Assembly (NCBI GenBank): GCA_037892935.1 | Contig: JAYXKI010000019.1 | Span: 186,001 to 250,000 of the forward strand | DNA from: Phlebopus portentosus | Lineage: Eukaryota; Basidiomycota; Agaricomycetes; Boletales; Boletinellaceae | Reading direction: 5' to 3' | DNA length: 64,000 bases | In this document: positions 38,301-51,235 of the stretch, piece by piece | Numbering within the stretch: the stretch's first letter is position 1 | Layout: each line of letters opens with the position of its first letter | Notes under the pieces: generated by a model | Seen by the model: only the letters and a program-made list of their open reading frames with translations | What the model was told of the DNA's origin: nothing | Database searches by the model: none | Made by a program: the position numbers and the translations under genes

Positions 38301-39367
38301 AGAGCGTATCGACACAACAACGTGTGCAGGGCAACGCGATTCACGCATGCGCAAATGAGCCGATAGGGTGAAAGCAAAGACCGAGCTGAGACGGGGAGGT
38401 AATCGGTTACGCTGGTGCACATACTACAAAACTGATGGTGCACCAGTCGGAGAACGTGGCAAAGCGGACGGTCTAGACAATGACCTCAACAGAAAGCGGA
38501 AGAGGTCTAGAGAGACTACAACACCCGACTCGATTGAATGCAATACTAAGAACTTGAGATCGCATCTCCGTTGGGACCGCAGGTACCGAGGGGCCGTAGT
38601 TGGCTAACGTCGGGTTGGCAAAGGCGCAAAATAGGAACCAGGTCGATCATGCGCAAATCCGTAAATCTCATCCGGTGCATCAATTGCATCAGCGCGAAGG
38701 AGCAAACCTTATAATTTCTCAATAAATAAAATTAGGTATGCGTTCCGGGCGGAGGATGAATAGACCGCTCGCGGATGTGGCGGTGATGAGACAAACAGAA
38801 GGGAAGACGAAAGGACAAAAGGCAAAGGCACCCGAGCTAGCCAAGTCGTTGAGATGATTTCGAGATGGGATGAGGAAGATAACGAAAAAAGAAGTGAGGT
38901 AGGTGCCTGAGAGAAAATACGGTGTCGCGGAACTGCCTTGGTCGGCCCTTGGGGCGGCTCGATCAAGCTTCAGGCTGTGCTCTGTCTAGGGCGTATATTC
39001 ACACACGCATCCATCTTTTTACTTCTTCGTGGTGTAACAGATCTCACATCGGACGAAGTGCGCTGTGGACGTAATTGTTTCCATTTGTTTGGCCCATTGT
39101 TTGGCCCTATAGGCGCGCGCGGCTGGTAAGGATCGACGCTCCGTTAAGTACTCCCCGAGTGGCATTCAACTTTCTGATCTTTGTCGTCCTGTCTCTCCTC
39201 ATCCCGCTCTTTCTTCCCCCTCTTCCTCTCTATCCACTTTCCACGATACGACCATTTCTTTTCCCGCTTCCTAGACGATACACTTGAACTCTATCTTCTC
39301 AAGTCCGACTCCTTTCTCCTACATCCTCACGTTCTTTTTCAACCCTCTCGGTCTGTAGACTACCGAG
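32370..39367. other. 7-kb gene-poor region
   Basis: No domain-bearing gene is seen on either strand. Open frames stay below about 150 codons, and opposite-strand frames are equally open. The left end holds the GH16 promoter and the last 200 bases the GT2 promoter. A few frames have hydrophobic stretches (for example 33659-33913, minus), but nothing supports them. Old, decayed repeats are possible; I could not see clear terminal repeats by eye. Confidence 0.45.
39170..39367 (+). promoter_or_regulatory. CT-rich promoter/leader of the GT2 gene
   Basis: A long pyrimidine-rich tract (CTCTTTCTTCCCCCTCTTCC, CTTTCTCCTACATCC, TCTCGGTCTG) runs up to the ATG at 39368. In filamentous fungi, such tracts mark transcription start regions of well-expressed genes without a TATA box. 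Confidence 0.55.
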
Positions 39368-42300
39368 ATGGATTACGACGCATATGATGCCATCCTTCAT
39401 CACGTCTTCAAACAGACACAAGGCGATGCCTGGTTCAAGCCCTCCGAAGAGAATGTAGCCGCAGGAGTCTGTCTGCGCGTTGAGCCTGGTCACTTCCGTG
39501 TATTCCCCTACGAAAATCAATTTCTTGCTCCCTTCGAGGCTGCCGTTCGTACTCTCAACCCAGTTGTTGCCGTCAAGATCCGTAGCGCATCAGTACATGC
39601 TGCGCTCGCCACTGTGTACGTGCTTCCACCTCTTGGCAGATTTGATAAATTGTGAGGCTGACGAAGCATGGTCATAGGTCGGATAATGATGTTGCGCTTT
39701 ATGTGGATCAGAACACTCGCATACAGATTCTCGAAACTATGAGCCGCCTTCCTCGAGCAGATAAGGAGCAATGCGGTGCATTTATTGTACGTGCCACCCT
39801 TTATTCACCCCTCATGGTGTACTTATACGAGTTTCACTCGCAGCGCGATGAACGTGTTCTCATCGTCTGGGCTGATAATCTGGACCATATCATTCCTATC
39901 GTCCGTGATTTCGAGGACAAGCTTATCAAGCTCGTTTGGCGTGCTCGGCAGACGATGCCTTCTTCTGCCTCAGCTATCACTGCTGGTTCGCTCGGGACTC
40001 TTTCTCCCTCCAGTGCACCATCCCAGCAGAATCTGAACGAGAAACCGAGGAGCGGGAGCGAGGCCGATTCGGAAGAGCAAGAGAGACTAACCCAGGAGCG
40101 CGTGAAAGCCGCCGCCGAAGCGAAGCGGGGATCTTCCTGGTTCGGCTGGCGCACCACGAAGGGCAAGCGCGGTCTGACCTCAGGTGACCGTACGGAGAAA
40201 TTAGACATTGAGTCCGGCAATGACACACCCGAACCCCGACCCATCCGTCTCTTCGCCCCAGTCTATGGTGGTCTGGGCGCGGGAATGTCCTTGTTCTTCA
40301 TTGGTTCCGGTTTAAACATCCTTGTCCGCGAATGGATGCTTGACGGCGATACGAGGCGCTTTGCTCTGCTGGCTACAGCACCACTTCTGTTCTGCGTCTC
40401 GCTCTTCTTCTCACTGCAGGTGATCACGAACATCTCGTATGTGATCGGTCCCGTTGCTCAGTTCCATGAGAACAGCAAATACTACAGTGCGATAGCGCCC
40501 AAACCAAATAAGCGTGTCGATAACAATCTTCCGCACGTCACAATCCAGATGCCTGTCTACAAGGAATCGCTCAAGGAAACCATGTAAGTTTATTGGTTTG
40601 CTCTGTCTGGTCGTGTTCTAACTTCCTTTCTAGCACCCCTTCGGTTGAATCGCTCAAGAAGGCAATGCAGACGTATGCTCGTCAGGGTGGAACATCATCG
40701 ATCTTCATTTGTGATGATGGTCTACAACTGATTAAGCCAGAAGAACGCGAGGCTCGCCTTGAATTCTATGCAAACCACGGCATCGGTTTTGTCGCCCGTC
40801 CTCCGCATGATAGCGTTAATTCCGACGGATTCAAGCGTGCGGGCCGATTCAAGAAGGCGAGTAACATGAATTACGGCCTGGCCCTTTCATTGAAGATGGA
40901 GAAATGTATCAAACGCCTCGAAGCGGAACTCGAGCAGCGCCGAGCAGAGACCCGTGCAAGCAGGGCTGCGAGCCGAGCTGCGAGCCGGGACGATTTACAG
41001 GTGATCGACGAAGACGACTTCTTCGACGAAGAGGACGATGAAGACGAGAAGCTTGAGGAGCGTGCCCTGCAGATGGCTGTCGAAGAGACGTTTGCAGAAA
41101 CAGGTAATCGTTTCCGACCTTGGGCTGCACATGCTCGTCCTCTGCGCATCGGCGACATCATTCTCATCGTCGACTCGGATACCATCGTTCCGGAAGATTG
41201 TCTCAGAGATTCTGCTCGCGAACTTGCAGAGTGTCCCGAAGTCGCGATAATTCAGCACGAGTCGGATGTCATGCAGGTTGCGCATCACTACTTCGAGAAC
41301 GGTATCGCTCATTTCACCCGCCGGATTAACCGCTGCATTTCCATGGCTTGCGCAAACGGCGAAGTTGCTCCTTTCGTCGGACATAATGCCTTCCTCCGCT
41401 GGTCTGCTCTCCAGGACGCCGCGTTTATCGATGAGGCCGATGGTGTGAGGAAGATCTGGTCGGAGGCCAACGTCAGTGAAGACTTCGACATGGCCCTTCG
41501 CTTGCAACTGAGGGGTTACATTATCCGCTGGGCTAGTTACAGCAACGGTGGCTTCAAGGAAGGAGTCAGTTTGACTTGTGACGACGAGCTGAACCGATGG
41601 CAGAAGTATGCTTACGGATGCAACGAGCTTATTTTCAACCCGCTCATCCAATGGTGGCGTAAGGGCCCGATCACGAAGCAGCTGCACACATTCATATGGA
41701 GTAATTCGCCGGTTCACTACAAGATCTCCATGTTGAGTTACATGTTCAGTTACTACGGGATTGCAGCAGCGGTTACGCTCTCGCTGCTGAACTACTTGAT
41801 CCTTGGTTTCGCACTCGAGATCGACGGGTTCTACATGCACAGTTTCGAAATCTGGCTCGCGTGTACCGTTGTCTTCCCCGGTGCCGGTAACATTGGTTAC
41901 ACGCTGCTCGAATACCGCCTGGGCTCGAGGAGTCTGTTGGATGCGTTGATTGAGAACCTGACTTGGGTGCCGTTCTTGTGAGTGTGGGACGTGTGGGACT
42001 CAGACTTCCTCTTTTGGATATATACTGACTAAGCCTTTCCCATAGCTTCTTTTTCTTCGGCGGCCTTTCCGTCCATCTTTCTCAAGCTCTGCTTGCTCAT
42101 TTGTTCTCCTACAACATTACCTGGGGTGCCACCAAGAAAGAAGTCGAACGCTCAAACTTCTTCATTGAAGTGCCCAAAATCTTGCGCCGCTTCTGGCTGA
42201 GCATCATCGTCTCCATCATGATTATTGCCGCCATGGTCATCCTGAGCACCACTATTATGCCTATCGAGTGGCGGGTGCCGGCTGGGGACTGGGCAGTAAT

Positions 42301-42382
42301 CTTCCCGATTGCAATTACCGTCGGATGTCACTTGCTGTATCCAGTGATCTTGAACCCGTGGTTGATGATCTTTAGTTATTGA
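39368..42382 (+). CDS. membrane-bound family-2 glycosyltransferase
   Basis: Four exons (39368-39615, 39678-40583, 40634-41977, 42046-42382) join in phase to give 944 residues. The N-terminal ~250 residues are soluble and unrecognised. Two membrane helices follow (FAPVYGGLGAGMSLFFIGSG and LLATAPLLFCVSLFFSLQVI), then the GT-A domain: HVTIQMPVYKESL, FICDDGLQLI, KASNMNYGL, the DxD site LIVDSDTIVPEDC, EDFDMALRLQLRGY (catalytic Asp region) and IQWWRKG, close to the Q-x-x-R-W motif of processive enzymes. Five or so C-terminal helices follow, ending PVILNPWLMIFSY. The substrate is unknown; a cell-wall or glycolipid product is plausible. An acidic, Arg/Ser-rich insert separates KASNMN from the DxD site. 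An ortholog of the ascomycete hyphal-growth GT2 is possible but unproven. Confidence 0.88.
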
Positions 42383-45300
42383 GGTTCACGACTATATCTA
42401 CACCACTCTCTTCTTGTACTCTTTGGCGTGTCTGTTTTGGGTATCGAGTCGGAATATGTACTGGGCTGGCGTGGTTTCTACACTCTAACTATCTTTCTTT
42501 CTTTATTCACTCTCCCTATTTGGATCGGACTATCCCTTACAAAAATGGCATTATCTTTCTTTCTTGATGTATCGGTTTATGGCACATACTATTAGACTAT
42601 TTGTACGTACATTATTTGCATACTTCACAACACATGACATTGTCGACGTTCTTTCTCTCATTCTAGGCAGCGTGTATCTTCCGTGTATATAAGAAGATTA
42701 CGAGTGCATATCCTTTGCTTTCTCTTCTATGTGTTGAATTATAAAATGTGGAAGTGTGAAGAGTCGAGATATCGCGGGTGATGTATGGTGTTTTAAACTC
42801 CTGGTATTTCAACGTTTAGATGTTTTGATGGTGATATATCGTAGTTGATGAGTGTTGTAGTCGGTGAATATTTCGCAAATCCTCATGCTTGGCTCTATTC
42901 AATTCTTAACAAATCACTTCGTCTTCATCTTTACGTTAATGAGAATGATCTCGAAAGGAACAAGGATGAGCAGGAGCGAAACGATGAGTTGCATGCATAG
43001 AATTGCGGGTAGTTGATGGAGAATTTCGAGAATTTTGGAATTTGGATATGGTGTGATACGTATCTGCGGTGGAGGTTATGGTAGTTCATAAAGGCTTGAG
43101 AATAAGAGTGAAAAATATAGAAGAGAAACGGTTGCATGATTGGTCTTCAAGTTCTTTCAGAGGTATTCGCGAATCAGAAGGCCCTAAAAATTGAAAATAC
43201 TCAAAAACACGGTGACCAAAATACCGTCATATCTTTGGAAGCTGAACTCAAGACTATAAAAGTATGTGATTTAACCAACCTTTCAGGACGTTGTGGAGCT
43301 CATACCGAAGGCTGAGTGCTATCGTTTCTTGTTCCGAACTTGAATACGAATTTTTGTCTGGAAGTCTTCTTCCGTGGAGTCTTTTCTCAGTAGTACGTCT
43401 TGTTCACGTACTCAAAGAATCAGCAGTTAGGTAGATGCATGCGAGAAGATGGTCCAGTGGGATAGCGTAAGAATTCATTGCGATAATGGAACTGAAGCCC
43501 GATAATCGAAGGCGGAAGGCCTAGGGTGCTAAAATAAGCTATCAGAAATACAGATTACCTTGAAGTCTAGATTCTCAGGAGAGTCCGTGTTGTCTGGAGC
43601 CAAAGGTGCATGCCTGTATTGCAATCTTAGAGACTTAGCCCTATCTATCACTAACCGCTTTTAGGTGGATTACCTCCTCGGCTTGAATGAAAATGATAAA
43701 GATTGTATAAAGTTTAAATTAATTTGATTAATTGCGGAGAATAAGGTGAGACGGTAGGTGACTGAAATAGACGGAGTTCCTCTCTACGCCGGCGCATGTG
43801 AAAACTGTGCTGATAATGCTAGTTGCAGAGTCTTGAGGCTGTCTGATAGAATCAAGCCGCGCGAATCCAGGTTTAATGCAGGTAGGGTCGGAGTCGGAGC
43901 TAGAATGTCATTATTAGCTCAGCGTAACGTTTCAGCGAAAGATTCTATGCTGCGATTCCTTCAAATTCTTTTCGCTGCATGGGTATAATTCTCATTTGCG
44001 GCGCTCGGGAATGGAAGAGATGTATATTGAAGAACACTCTGAAAATAGTACAACAGGCGTTGTAATTCATGTTGGACTGGACCACGGGGACCTGAGCAAG
44101 ACGGAGACAATCAGAAGTCCTGTCAAGACTATTAGATGGTTAGAAAGGTGGCTGACCTCTGGCATGGGAGTGATTAGGAAGGTAAGTATGGTGCAGACTT
44201 TTCAAATTTGCAATTGCGGTGTTTCCGTGTGGTTTTAACGTGTTTGGGCAGAATACGAAGTGGATGCCACCACTATAATTGGCAAGAAGGCCACAACTAT
44301 ATTATGAAACTCTCAAATCATTAGCCAGTCAATAGTCATAAAACGGAAAAATGAGAGCAGGCTCATTTTACGCGGCACAGAAAGCTCACAGATCGGGATA
44401 TTCTGCATGCGAGGTAAATAGCGAACTAGGAACATTAGCTGTATACCCATCGAGGCGCGCCTCGATACGAGTGAGCCGGAGCCACGGGTGCTGCACAGGT
44501 ACTGGGAGCATCGAGGAAGTGTCGTGCATAGAATGCATCTATGAGAGTTTGAGGTGAGATTTTCGTACTCAGGAAGGCGACCGGTGTTCCCGAGCGAAGT
44601 CGGCCGAGATAAACCTAAGGATGAAAATGAAGAAGAGGCACGAAAGGGCCTGACGAGTTCGTCGAGACGTGGCTGCCAGAAGCGAAGATAGACCATACTG
44701 TTCCTCCAAGCGAGTTCAACTTCAAGGGCACACGGGTAGAGGGGTGCATGGTAAGCTCCTGCATTTCTCCGGAAAGGGTACGAAAAGAAGAGTATGCTCG
44801 AATAGACCTACGATGGTAGATGTCTCACCCCCTGGACTGCCGATGTCGTACAATTTGGCAAAGCTCACAAGAAGCGACTCACATTAATAGCTTAGCCTCC
44901 TGTACAGCGAGTCGTATCGTGCGGGAGAAGCGTAGGGAGGAGAAGGTAAGAGCTAGACCATTTCTCTCCCCTGTTGAAGAGAATTAGACCTCGGGGAGAG
45001 ACATGAGGCGATTGAAGAGACGTGTCTCAAGTCAGTTCTATACGCTATGGACAGGCGGGTCGATAAAATGCATGGCTTCTTCCCTATCCGAGACTGTATT
45101 GCTAATGGACCATCGTTATGGTAAGTGATTGCGCCACGGTGTCTATTCCCGGAATAATTGCACCTTGTGAAGGGAGTTCGCTTGATCTTCGTGGCAAACT
45201 CTATCGACAAGCTTCAAGAGTGTCGAATCTTCTTAATGGCGGAGGTGCCAATCGAAGGTATTCCGATCATTGCGAGACTATCGCCATTCGGCGAAAGGCT

Positions 45301-45408
45301 GGGTGTAAGCGAAAAGAGTTCGATGGAGAAAAAAAAAAAAAATGGACCTGGAGTGCACTGCAGCACTGAGCTACGAAATCATAAACGAAATCGGGAGTAA
45401 AGACAAAA
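42383..45408. other. 3-kb gene-poor region
   Basis: It begins with the AT-rich 3' flank of the GT2 gene. Short open frames occur, but none shows a domain or a consistent exon chain. A 14-base A run lies near 45331. Confidence 0.45.
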
Positions 45409-45905
45409 ATGGCCCCGATATGTTCGGAAGATGTAATAGAAGACAAGGGTGACTTGATTAGTGACCAAAAAGTAATTCAGGGCTTTTGGAGACCGACCGA
45501 GGCTGCTCCAAAACATGGTGGCTGCCTCCTTAGTGTAACTGGATATGAGGTACATTTGATTTCGGGTCAGTCGACCACTTCAACACAAAGCAGCACCACA
45601 GGGTAAGTGTTTGATCCGCCGAGACATGCATTTTTAGAAAGCCCAGGGCTAAGGTCTACTTTGTGTGAATATGTCTGCACAGCGCCTTTCGATACCAGTA
45701 CGATGGCGCGGCGCATCTACCCGACATCCGTAATGAACATTCGCTTTTACGACGACCCAGGCGTCAGTTTCCCGAGCCAGCCATTCGTTATCCAGTGATT
45801 GAGGAAAGGACGGAAATTAGCAAGGCCCGTACAGTTGCATTAAACTATCGCACAGTCTCCGTGTATAGCGCGGGCCGGTATGTTCCACGTTCCACCTTCA
45901 GATAA
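45409..45905 (+). CDS. hypothetical 138-residue protein (2 exons)
   Basis: I do not recognise a family. Exon 1 (45409-45602) starts MAPICSEDVIEDKGDLISDQ and ends before a consensus GTAAGT donor. Exon 2 (45683-45905) follows a CTGCACAG acceptor and continues in phase (GAFRYQYDGAAHLPDIRNEH), ending GRYVPRSTFR. The joined length is 417 nt with no internal stop, although neither exon alone is long. The first half is acidic; the second is Arg-rich. No signal peptide. Support comes only from the clean splice junction and the open frame on both sides, so this is a candidate rather than a firm gene. Confidence 0.4.
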
Positions 45906-46402
45906 CAACAAAGAAGGCATCGCGTTCTGGCCTCCCAGATAGCCGCCCTTTCTCCATCGCTACGGTGTGTTGTGACGATATCGATGCCGAGTCTAGAAGC
46001 TGCAGTTGAGAGAAGAAACCCCGGGAGAGTCAGTAATTACGATACCGACGATAGAAGTCCAGCTCCTGGCCTTCTGCATATTCCTATGAGCCCAGAACAT
46101 TAACAGATTCAACTCGATTTTTGATCTCTTATGTGGACGGACGACGGGTTCTAACGGTATAATGTATTAGCAAATTGCTCGCAGGTCATCTATGACCTAA
46201 GCGAGTACAGTCTTAGTAAGAGAAACTTCGACATTATTAGCACGTGATACCGGCACGGCGTGATCCGAACAGGCGATGGCCAGGCCAGGCCGTACGACCT
46301 TCGCGCGAGCTCAGCCAGTCCGAGTCGTGGCGACCATCGCACGTAGGCTACCGCAAGGAGCGGTGAGGAGCGTGTTAGGCGCACTTTTATACTGATTGTT
46401 CT
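45906..46402. other. promoter region of the WD40 gene
   Basis: This 0.5-kb spacer has no coding signal. It presumably carries the promoter of the gene starting at 46403. Confidence 0.4.
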
Positions 46403-49400
46403 ATGGCACCGTCTTCAAGGCGGCATGTGACTTATGTTGTACCATCACCACCCAGCGCCATTCCGCGACTTCGACTGCCGCCAGAAGGAGCGCCTAGAAA
46501 TGGCCAAACGAGTCCTATCATGATACCAGCAAGGAGCATTGGAAGCGAAAAGTCGCCGAGTAATGGAATCGGAAAGAAGTCGCGTTATCCACGCCATCGC
46601 CTCGCTGTCGCTGCGTTCGCCTTAGATACAGCGACACAACTCGTTGGTCGAGATAGTCCAGAAGGTATCCTTTACTCGGGTGGAAGGGACGGAATGATAA
46701 TGGCATGGGATCTTGGAATGCCAATGAAACCCCGTTCGCCTCGGTTCAGCGCTTCACTACAGGATGGCACGCGCCGGATGGGCCGCTGGGAACGATTGAC
46801 AATAGACGAAGATGACGATAATGCTATATATGAGGAAGATGATGATGAATGGCCGATAAGTGATGGCGATGTCCTTGGTGATGTCGTGGGAAGTAGTGGC
46901 AGGCGCGGTTCTCGTTACTGGATGAAAGTAGACGATGTTCCCTATGAGCAGCGCTGGGAGATCGATATGAGACGCGTTGAAGGAGGGCAGGTGCGTCCGA
47001 TGTTGTGCCAATAACTTTCATTGATTAATATAATATCTTGAAGCCAGCATTTTGGCGAAAACACGTACAAGCCCACACCGATTGGGTGAACGATATGTTA
47101 TTATGCAACCTCAACCAGACAGGTGATCCGGCCTCTTGTCGCTAGGATTTCCGTCTAATTTTGCTGTAGTTATATCCGGTTCGTCAGATGGTACCGTTAA
47201 AGCCTGGAATCCAAACAATTCGTCAACATCACCACCATCTACGGTGGGTACACATTCCGACTATGTACGGTGTCTGGCACAATGGTAGCAAAACGTCATT
47301 CTAATTTTGTGTCGTTTACTGAATTAACTTCGTTTACTTCCTAGTCAACATCGAAAATGGATAGCCTCTGGGTCATTTGATCGGACTGTCAAGCTTTGGG
47401 ATATTTCGCAACCTCAGACTGATCCTTTGGTGACATTGCATTCTCCGGATACGGCTGGTCCGAAGGCTTCTGTATATGCGCTTGCTGCGGATCCATTTGG
47501 GCATGTCGTCGCAGCAGGAGGGCCCGAAAGGGTGATACGCACCTGGGATCCTCGATCTGGGAAGAGAACAGGCAAACTTGTAGGGCATACAGACAACATC
47601 CGTGCCATGCTTATGTCTGAAGACTCTAGATACGTATGTGCAGTGATGTATGGCACCTGAAAACTACTTGACATTTCCTCCAGCTTTTAACTGGTTCAGC
47701 AGATGCTTCAATCAAGCTCTGGTCCCTCCTTTCCCCACAACGCTGTATTTACACTTTCACCCACCACACGGAATCAGTTTGGTCTCTCTTCTCATCTCAC
47801 CCTGCACTTGAAACATTCTATTCTGGCGACCGATCAGGTATCGTTTGCCGAGTCGATGTGGAGGAATGCCAGCACATCTCTCAGGGCGAATGCATCGCCT
47901 TGTGCAAGGATACCGGAGAACTAAATATGGCTTCTTCGGAAGGCATAAGCAAGGTCATTGCCATGGATGATCACCTTTTGTGGACTGCGTCAGGTAGCTC
48001 GAGTATACGCAGATGGAGAGTTCCACAAGGTCGTATTGTTCGTGCTATGACCAGTAGCCCGATAGACGAGAGAGGCAGCTCCCGTCCACTTCACCGACAT
48101 ATGATTTCCGATGCTCCGCGACTATCAATTTCACCTGATAGTCCTCCCCATGGTCCTTCCTATAGACGCTTGAAAGGAGAATCTCTGACTCCGTCGATTA
48201 GTGCTTCCTTAGCCTCTCACGAATCGTCGGAACTTGAAACTGAAGAAACTACGCAGAACGATATTCCTTATGGCAGTTTAATCAAATTGTCAGCGCCAAA
48301 TGCGCATCACGGCGCTTTCAACGTTACTGTTCGGGGCCGCGAAGCCGAAGTGTCGACAGTTTACTCTGCGGTTTCTGTTAAGTCCGTTCCCCGCAAGCCT
48401 AGTTCTCCCTCTGCTGGAGCGTTTCCGGGACATGCGTATCTTAACGTAGGGATCTATGGAGGCTCCGGAAGGAGGGACACGTTGAGTCCTCCTGTCCAGG
48501 AAGGACCTCCTTTCTTGTCGCTTGACCCTCGTTTGGCATATGAAGATCGTGACGTAGCTCCAGATGCGACCCCGCTTGTATCAGAGCCGGATTTCATTAT
48601 CGAAGGCGAGCATGGTCTCGTGCGGGGTACAATAATGAATGATAGGATACATGCGTTGACGGTTGACACGGCAGGAATTGTGGCGGTGTGGGATGTTGTG
48701 CGATGCCAGTGCCTGGGTATATTTACCAAGGAGGACGTGCGGAATGCAATAGCAAGCATCAATTCCGCGGATGGACACACGACGAACACCGAAGGTCCAG
48801 CTGATAATGCGGACAAGATTTCACCGCGACAGGCACTGGAGCTTGTGCGCGATCGCATTGAGGGTGAGGCTGTTGTAAATCCGTGGTCCAACGTAGACAC
48901 GAGGATCGGAGGATTGGCCATTCATATTCTGGACAAATGCTTTGAGTCCGAGATCTTCGCGGACGAAGCAGGATATGCAGACCGCTCGCACAGTGAAGAT
49001 CACCGCCGTATGTACTCATTATGAAATACTTCTATGCGTCTACTGATTATGTCGTCATCGCAGTAAATATTGGAAAATGGGTACTGAGGAACCTATTCAT
49101 GGGTTTCATCCGTGAGGAGCAGCGGCTAGCTACAAAGCAGGCGCATGAGAAGAGCAGAGGTTTGTCCGCGTACAGAGGTACTCATGCGCATTATGCGCAT
49201 CATCGTGGGCATGGCCTTGGGGGTCATCCTCGTGCAGCTTCAGAATCGGCCGCTGGAGATCGCACACCTGGTCCACTGAATACTTCAAGCGATGCACCTC
49301 CGGTACCAGCTTTTCCGAGTGAACTTCCTTCCGGTCTGACTTTGAGATTGCAGAGCTTGTCACCGATCGCGCAATCACCTGTTGGCTCTGTTGCGAGCGA

Positions 49401-50869
49401 TACACTCTCGACACCTCGGCCGGGAATCTACACGAAGCCAAATGCAGAAACTACTCGATCTGGAGGGAACGAAGGGACTTCGACGTCCGGCGCGAACCCT
49501 ACTACTGGACAGGCAGAAACTACACCTGCTATCCCGACATCACCTACTACAACCACTACTCCATCCGCAACAGCTCATACGGGAGGGGGAAGTTTTGATT
49601 ACTTCTCATTGAAACGCCGACCCTCCACTGCACAGTCAAACTCAACTGCGGGTCCTGCAGACGACGACTTCTCTGCATGGACTGGGCCTGGAAGTTCGAG
49701 GAGCTCAGCAGCGCACGAGATCCCGCCCTCGACGCCCAGTACTCCAGGAGGTGGATTCATGGGACGGCTCTTCGGGAAGGGTACACGTAGAGCTGCGACG
49801 GAAGTTGAAACTCCTTCGGTTGCAATTCCTGCGATTCCTGCTGCTACGCAGACTACTGAAAGCAAGACTGAGGTAATCGTGACTAAACGTATACCATATT
49901 CATTCTAGAGATGCTCATCCAAAGTTTGGTTAATACAGGAGCCGGAGCCTCCACCCTCACCCCCGAAGACCTTGATTGAACGACTCAAGACTCAACCAAT
50001 TACACCTCCTTCGAATCACGAAGCGCCTCACGTCACTCTCCCGACCGACACAGCTATGATTATTTCAGAGGAGTTACCTTCAGGCTTGTCCCCACTCTAC
50101 TGTGGTACAGTCGGAAGTGTAGGTGCCGATGCACAGATCCTGGAAGAGCTATTGCCAGACTGGCTCTTGGAGTTCCTACTTGCGAATAAAGCTCCGCCTA
50201 TTGTTCCATCGAAAGTTAGTTTCGTGTTGTTGCCTGCGCAAATACCTCCTGAGGCAAGGGATATTTATGGAGAGACGTTGCCGGAATTGTTGAACACGTG
50301 CGTCCGTTTTGTCGACCGTGAGTGTAAGTACTGACTGCTATCATGGCAGAGCCCAATCAAAGTTATCGGCCAGCAGATTCCTTCGCGTCAGAAAACTATG
50401 CTATCATGTAAGTGTTACCAATTGGTTTTTCTTCGGATACATTACAATGAGCATCATGATCTGCTCTCAGGTTCAAGAGAAACTCGACAAGAATCCCCAA
50501 TCCAGACCATCTTCGCCCCGCTCATCCACTGATGCGATAAATGCCGGCAGAGTATCTCTAAGCATGTCGAGACTGTCGTCTGAAGGAGCCGGTTCTGCTA
50601 CACCCTCTCGATCTTCAACCCCGCGACTGTCGCCTAACTTGCAGCTTCAGGGATTTTCACAGAATCTCCCACGTGCTGAAGAGGTGTACGAGATCCTGTG
50701 CAATGACCAAGTGCTTTCAAACGATATGACACTCGCAGCTGTAAGACAGTTTGTTTGGAGACAATCTAGCGAACTTGTGATGCACTATCGAAGAAAGTCA
50801 AGGTGGAATAGTACTTCTGTCGCTTCAGAACAGTCTGGACTAGATTTTACCATCGGTGAAGCAATTTAG
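46403..50869 (+). CDS. WD40-repeat protein of WDR48/UAF1 (Bun107) type
   Basis: In animals and fission yeast this protein activates ubiquitin-specific proteases. The start is [19 protein letters not shown]40 repeats follow: [29 protein letters not shown] / [25 protein letters not shown] / [47 protein letters not shown] / [15 protein letters not shown] and [16 protein letters not shown]. An acidic insertion ([16 protein letters not shown]) lies after repeat 1. The second half is Ser/Thr/Pro-rich with a second small WD-like segment ([19 protein letters not shown]). The WDR48-type C-terminal domain ([27 protein letters not shown]) follows, and the end is near [20 protein letters not shown]. Exon 1 joins at 47046 ([15 protein letters not shown]). 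A partner protease is not in this window. Confidence 0.88.
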
Positions 50870-51235
50870 TAGATTAGAAACACAATTTCTGTCTCTACAC
50901 AATGGACTCTACATATATTTCGTTGGATTTGGATTTGTAGAAGGTAGTGTACGAGCCTTGAATGTACACCTTATTTCTTCGTACTAATTTGTTATCATCA
51001 TTGTAATTTACTCTCTGGAATTTTCGACGGATCCACCTTTCTGGAAATTTTCAATGATTTTTTGGAACGGGCAGATCATGCCACGTGAGATCGTCGTGCT
51101 GCTTCACCCACTCAACCCCAGCTCAAACAGCTACTTCGTTCCATACCACCATCATCCTCTCTGTTGCTTCCTATGCTCTGACCTGACGCCTTCGGAGAAA
51201 ACTGCGAGTCTTTCGAGCTCATCTAATATCTAAAA
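50870..51235. other. intergenic region
   Basis: This is the 3' flank of the WD40 gene and the promoter of the CAP59-like gene. No coding signal. A CT-rich patch lies at about 51145-51175. Confidence 0.45.

Noticed and set aside
45331..45344. Run of A residues as the tail of a retroposed copy
   Set aside because: No target-site duplication or recognisable retroposed gene is next to it.
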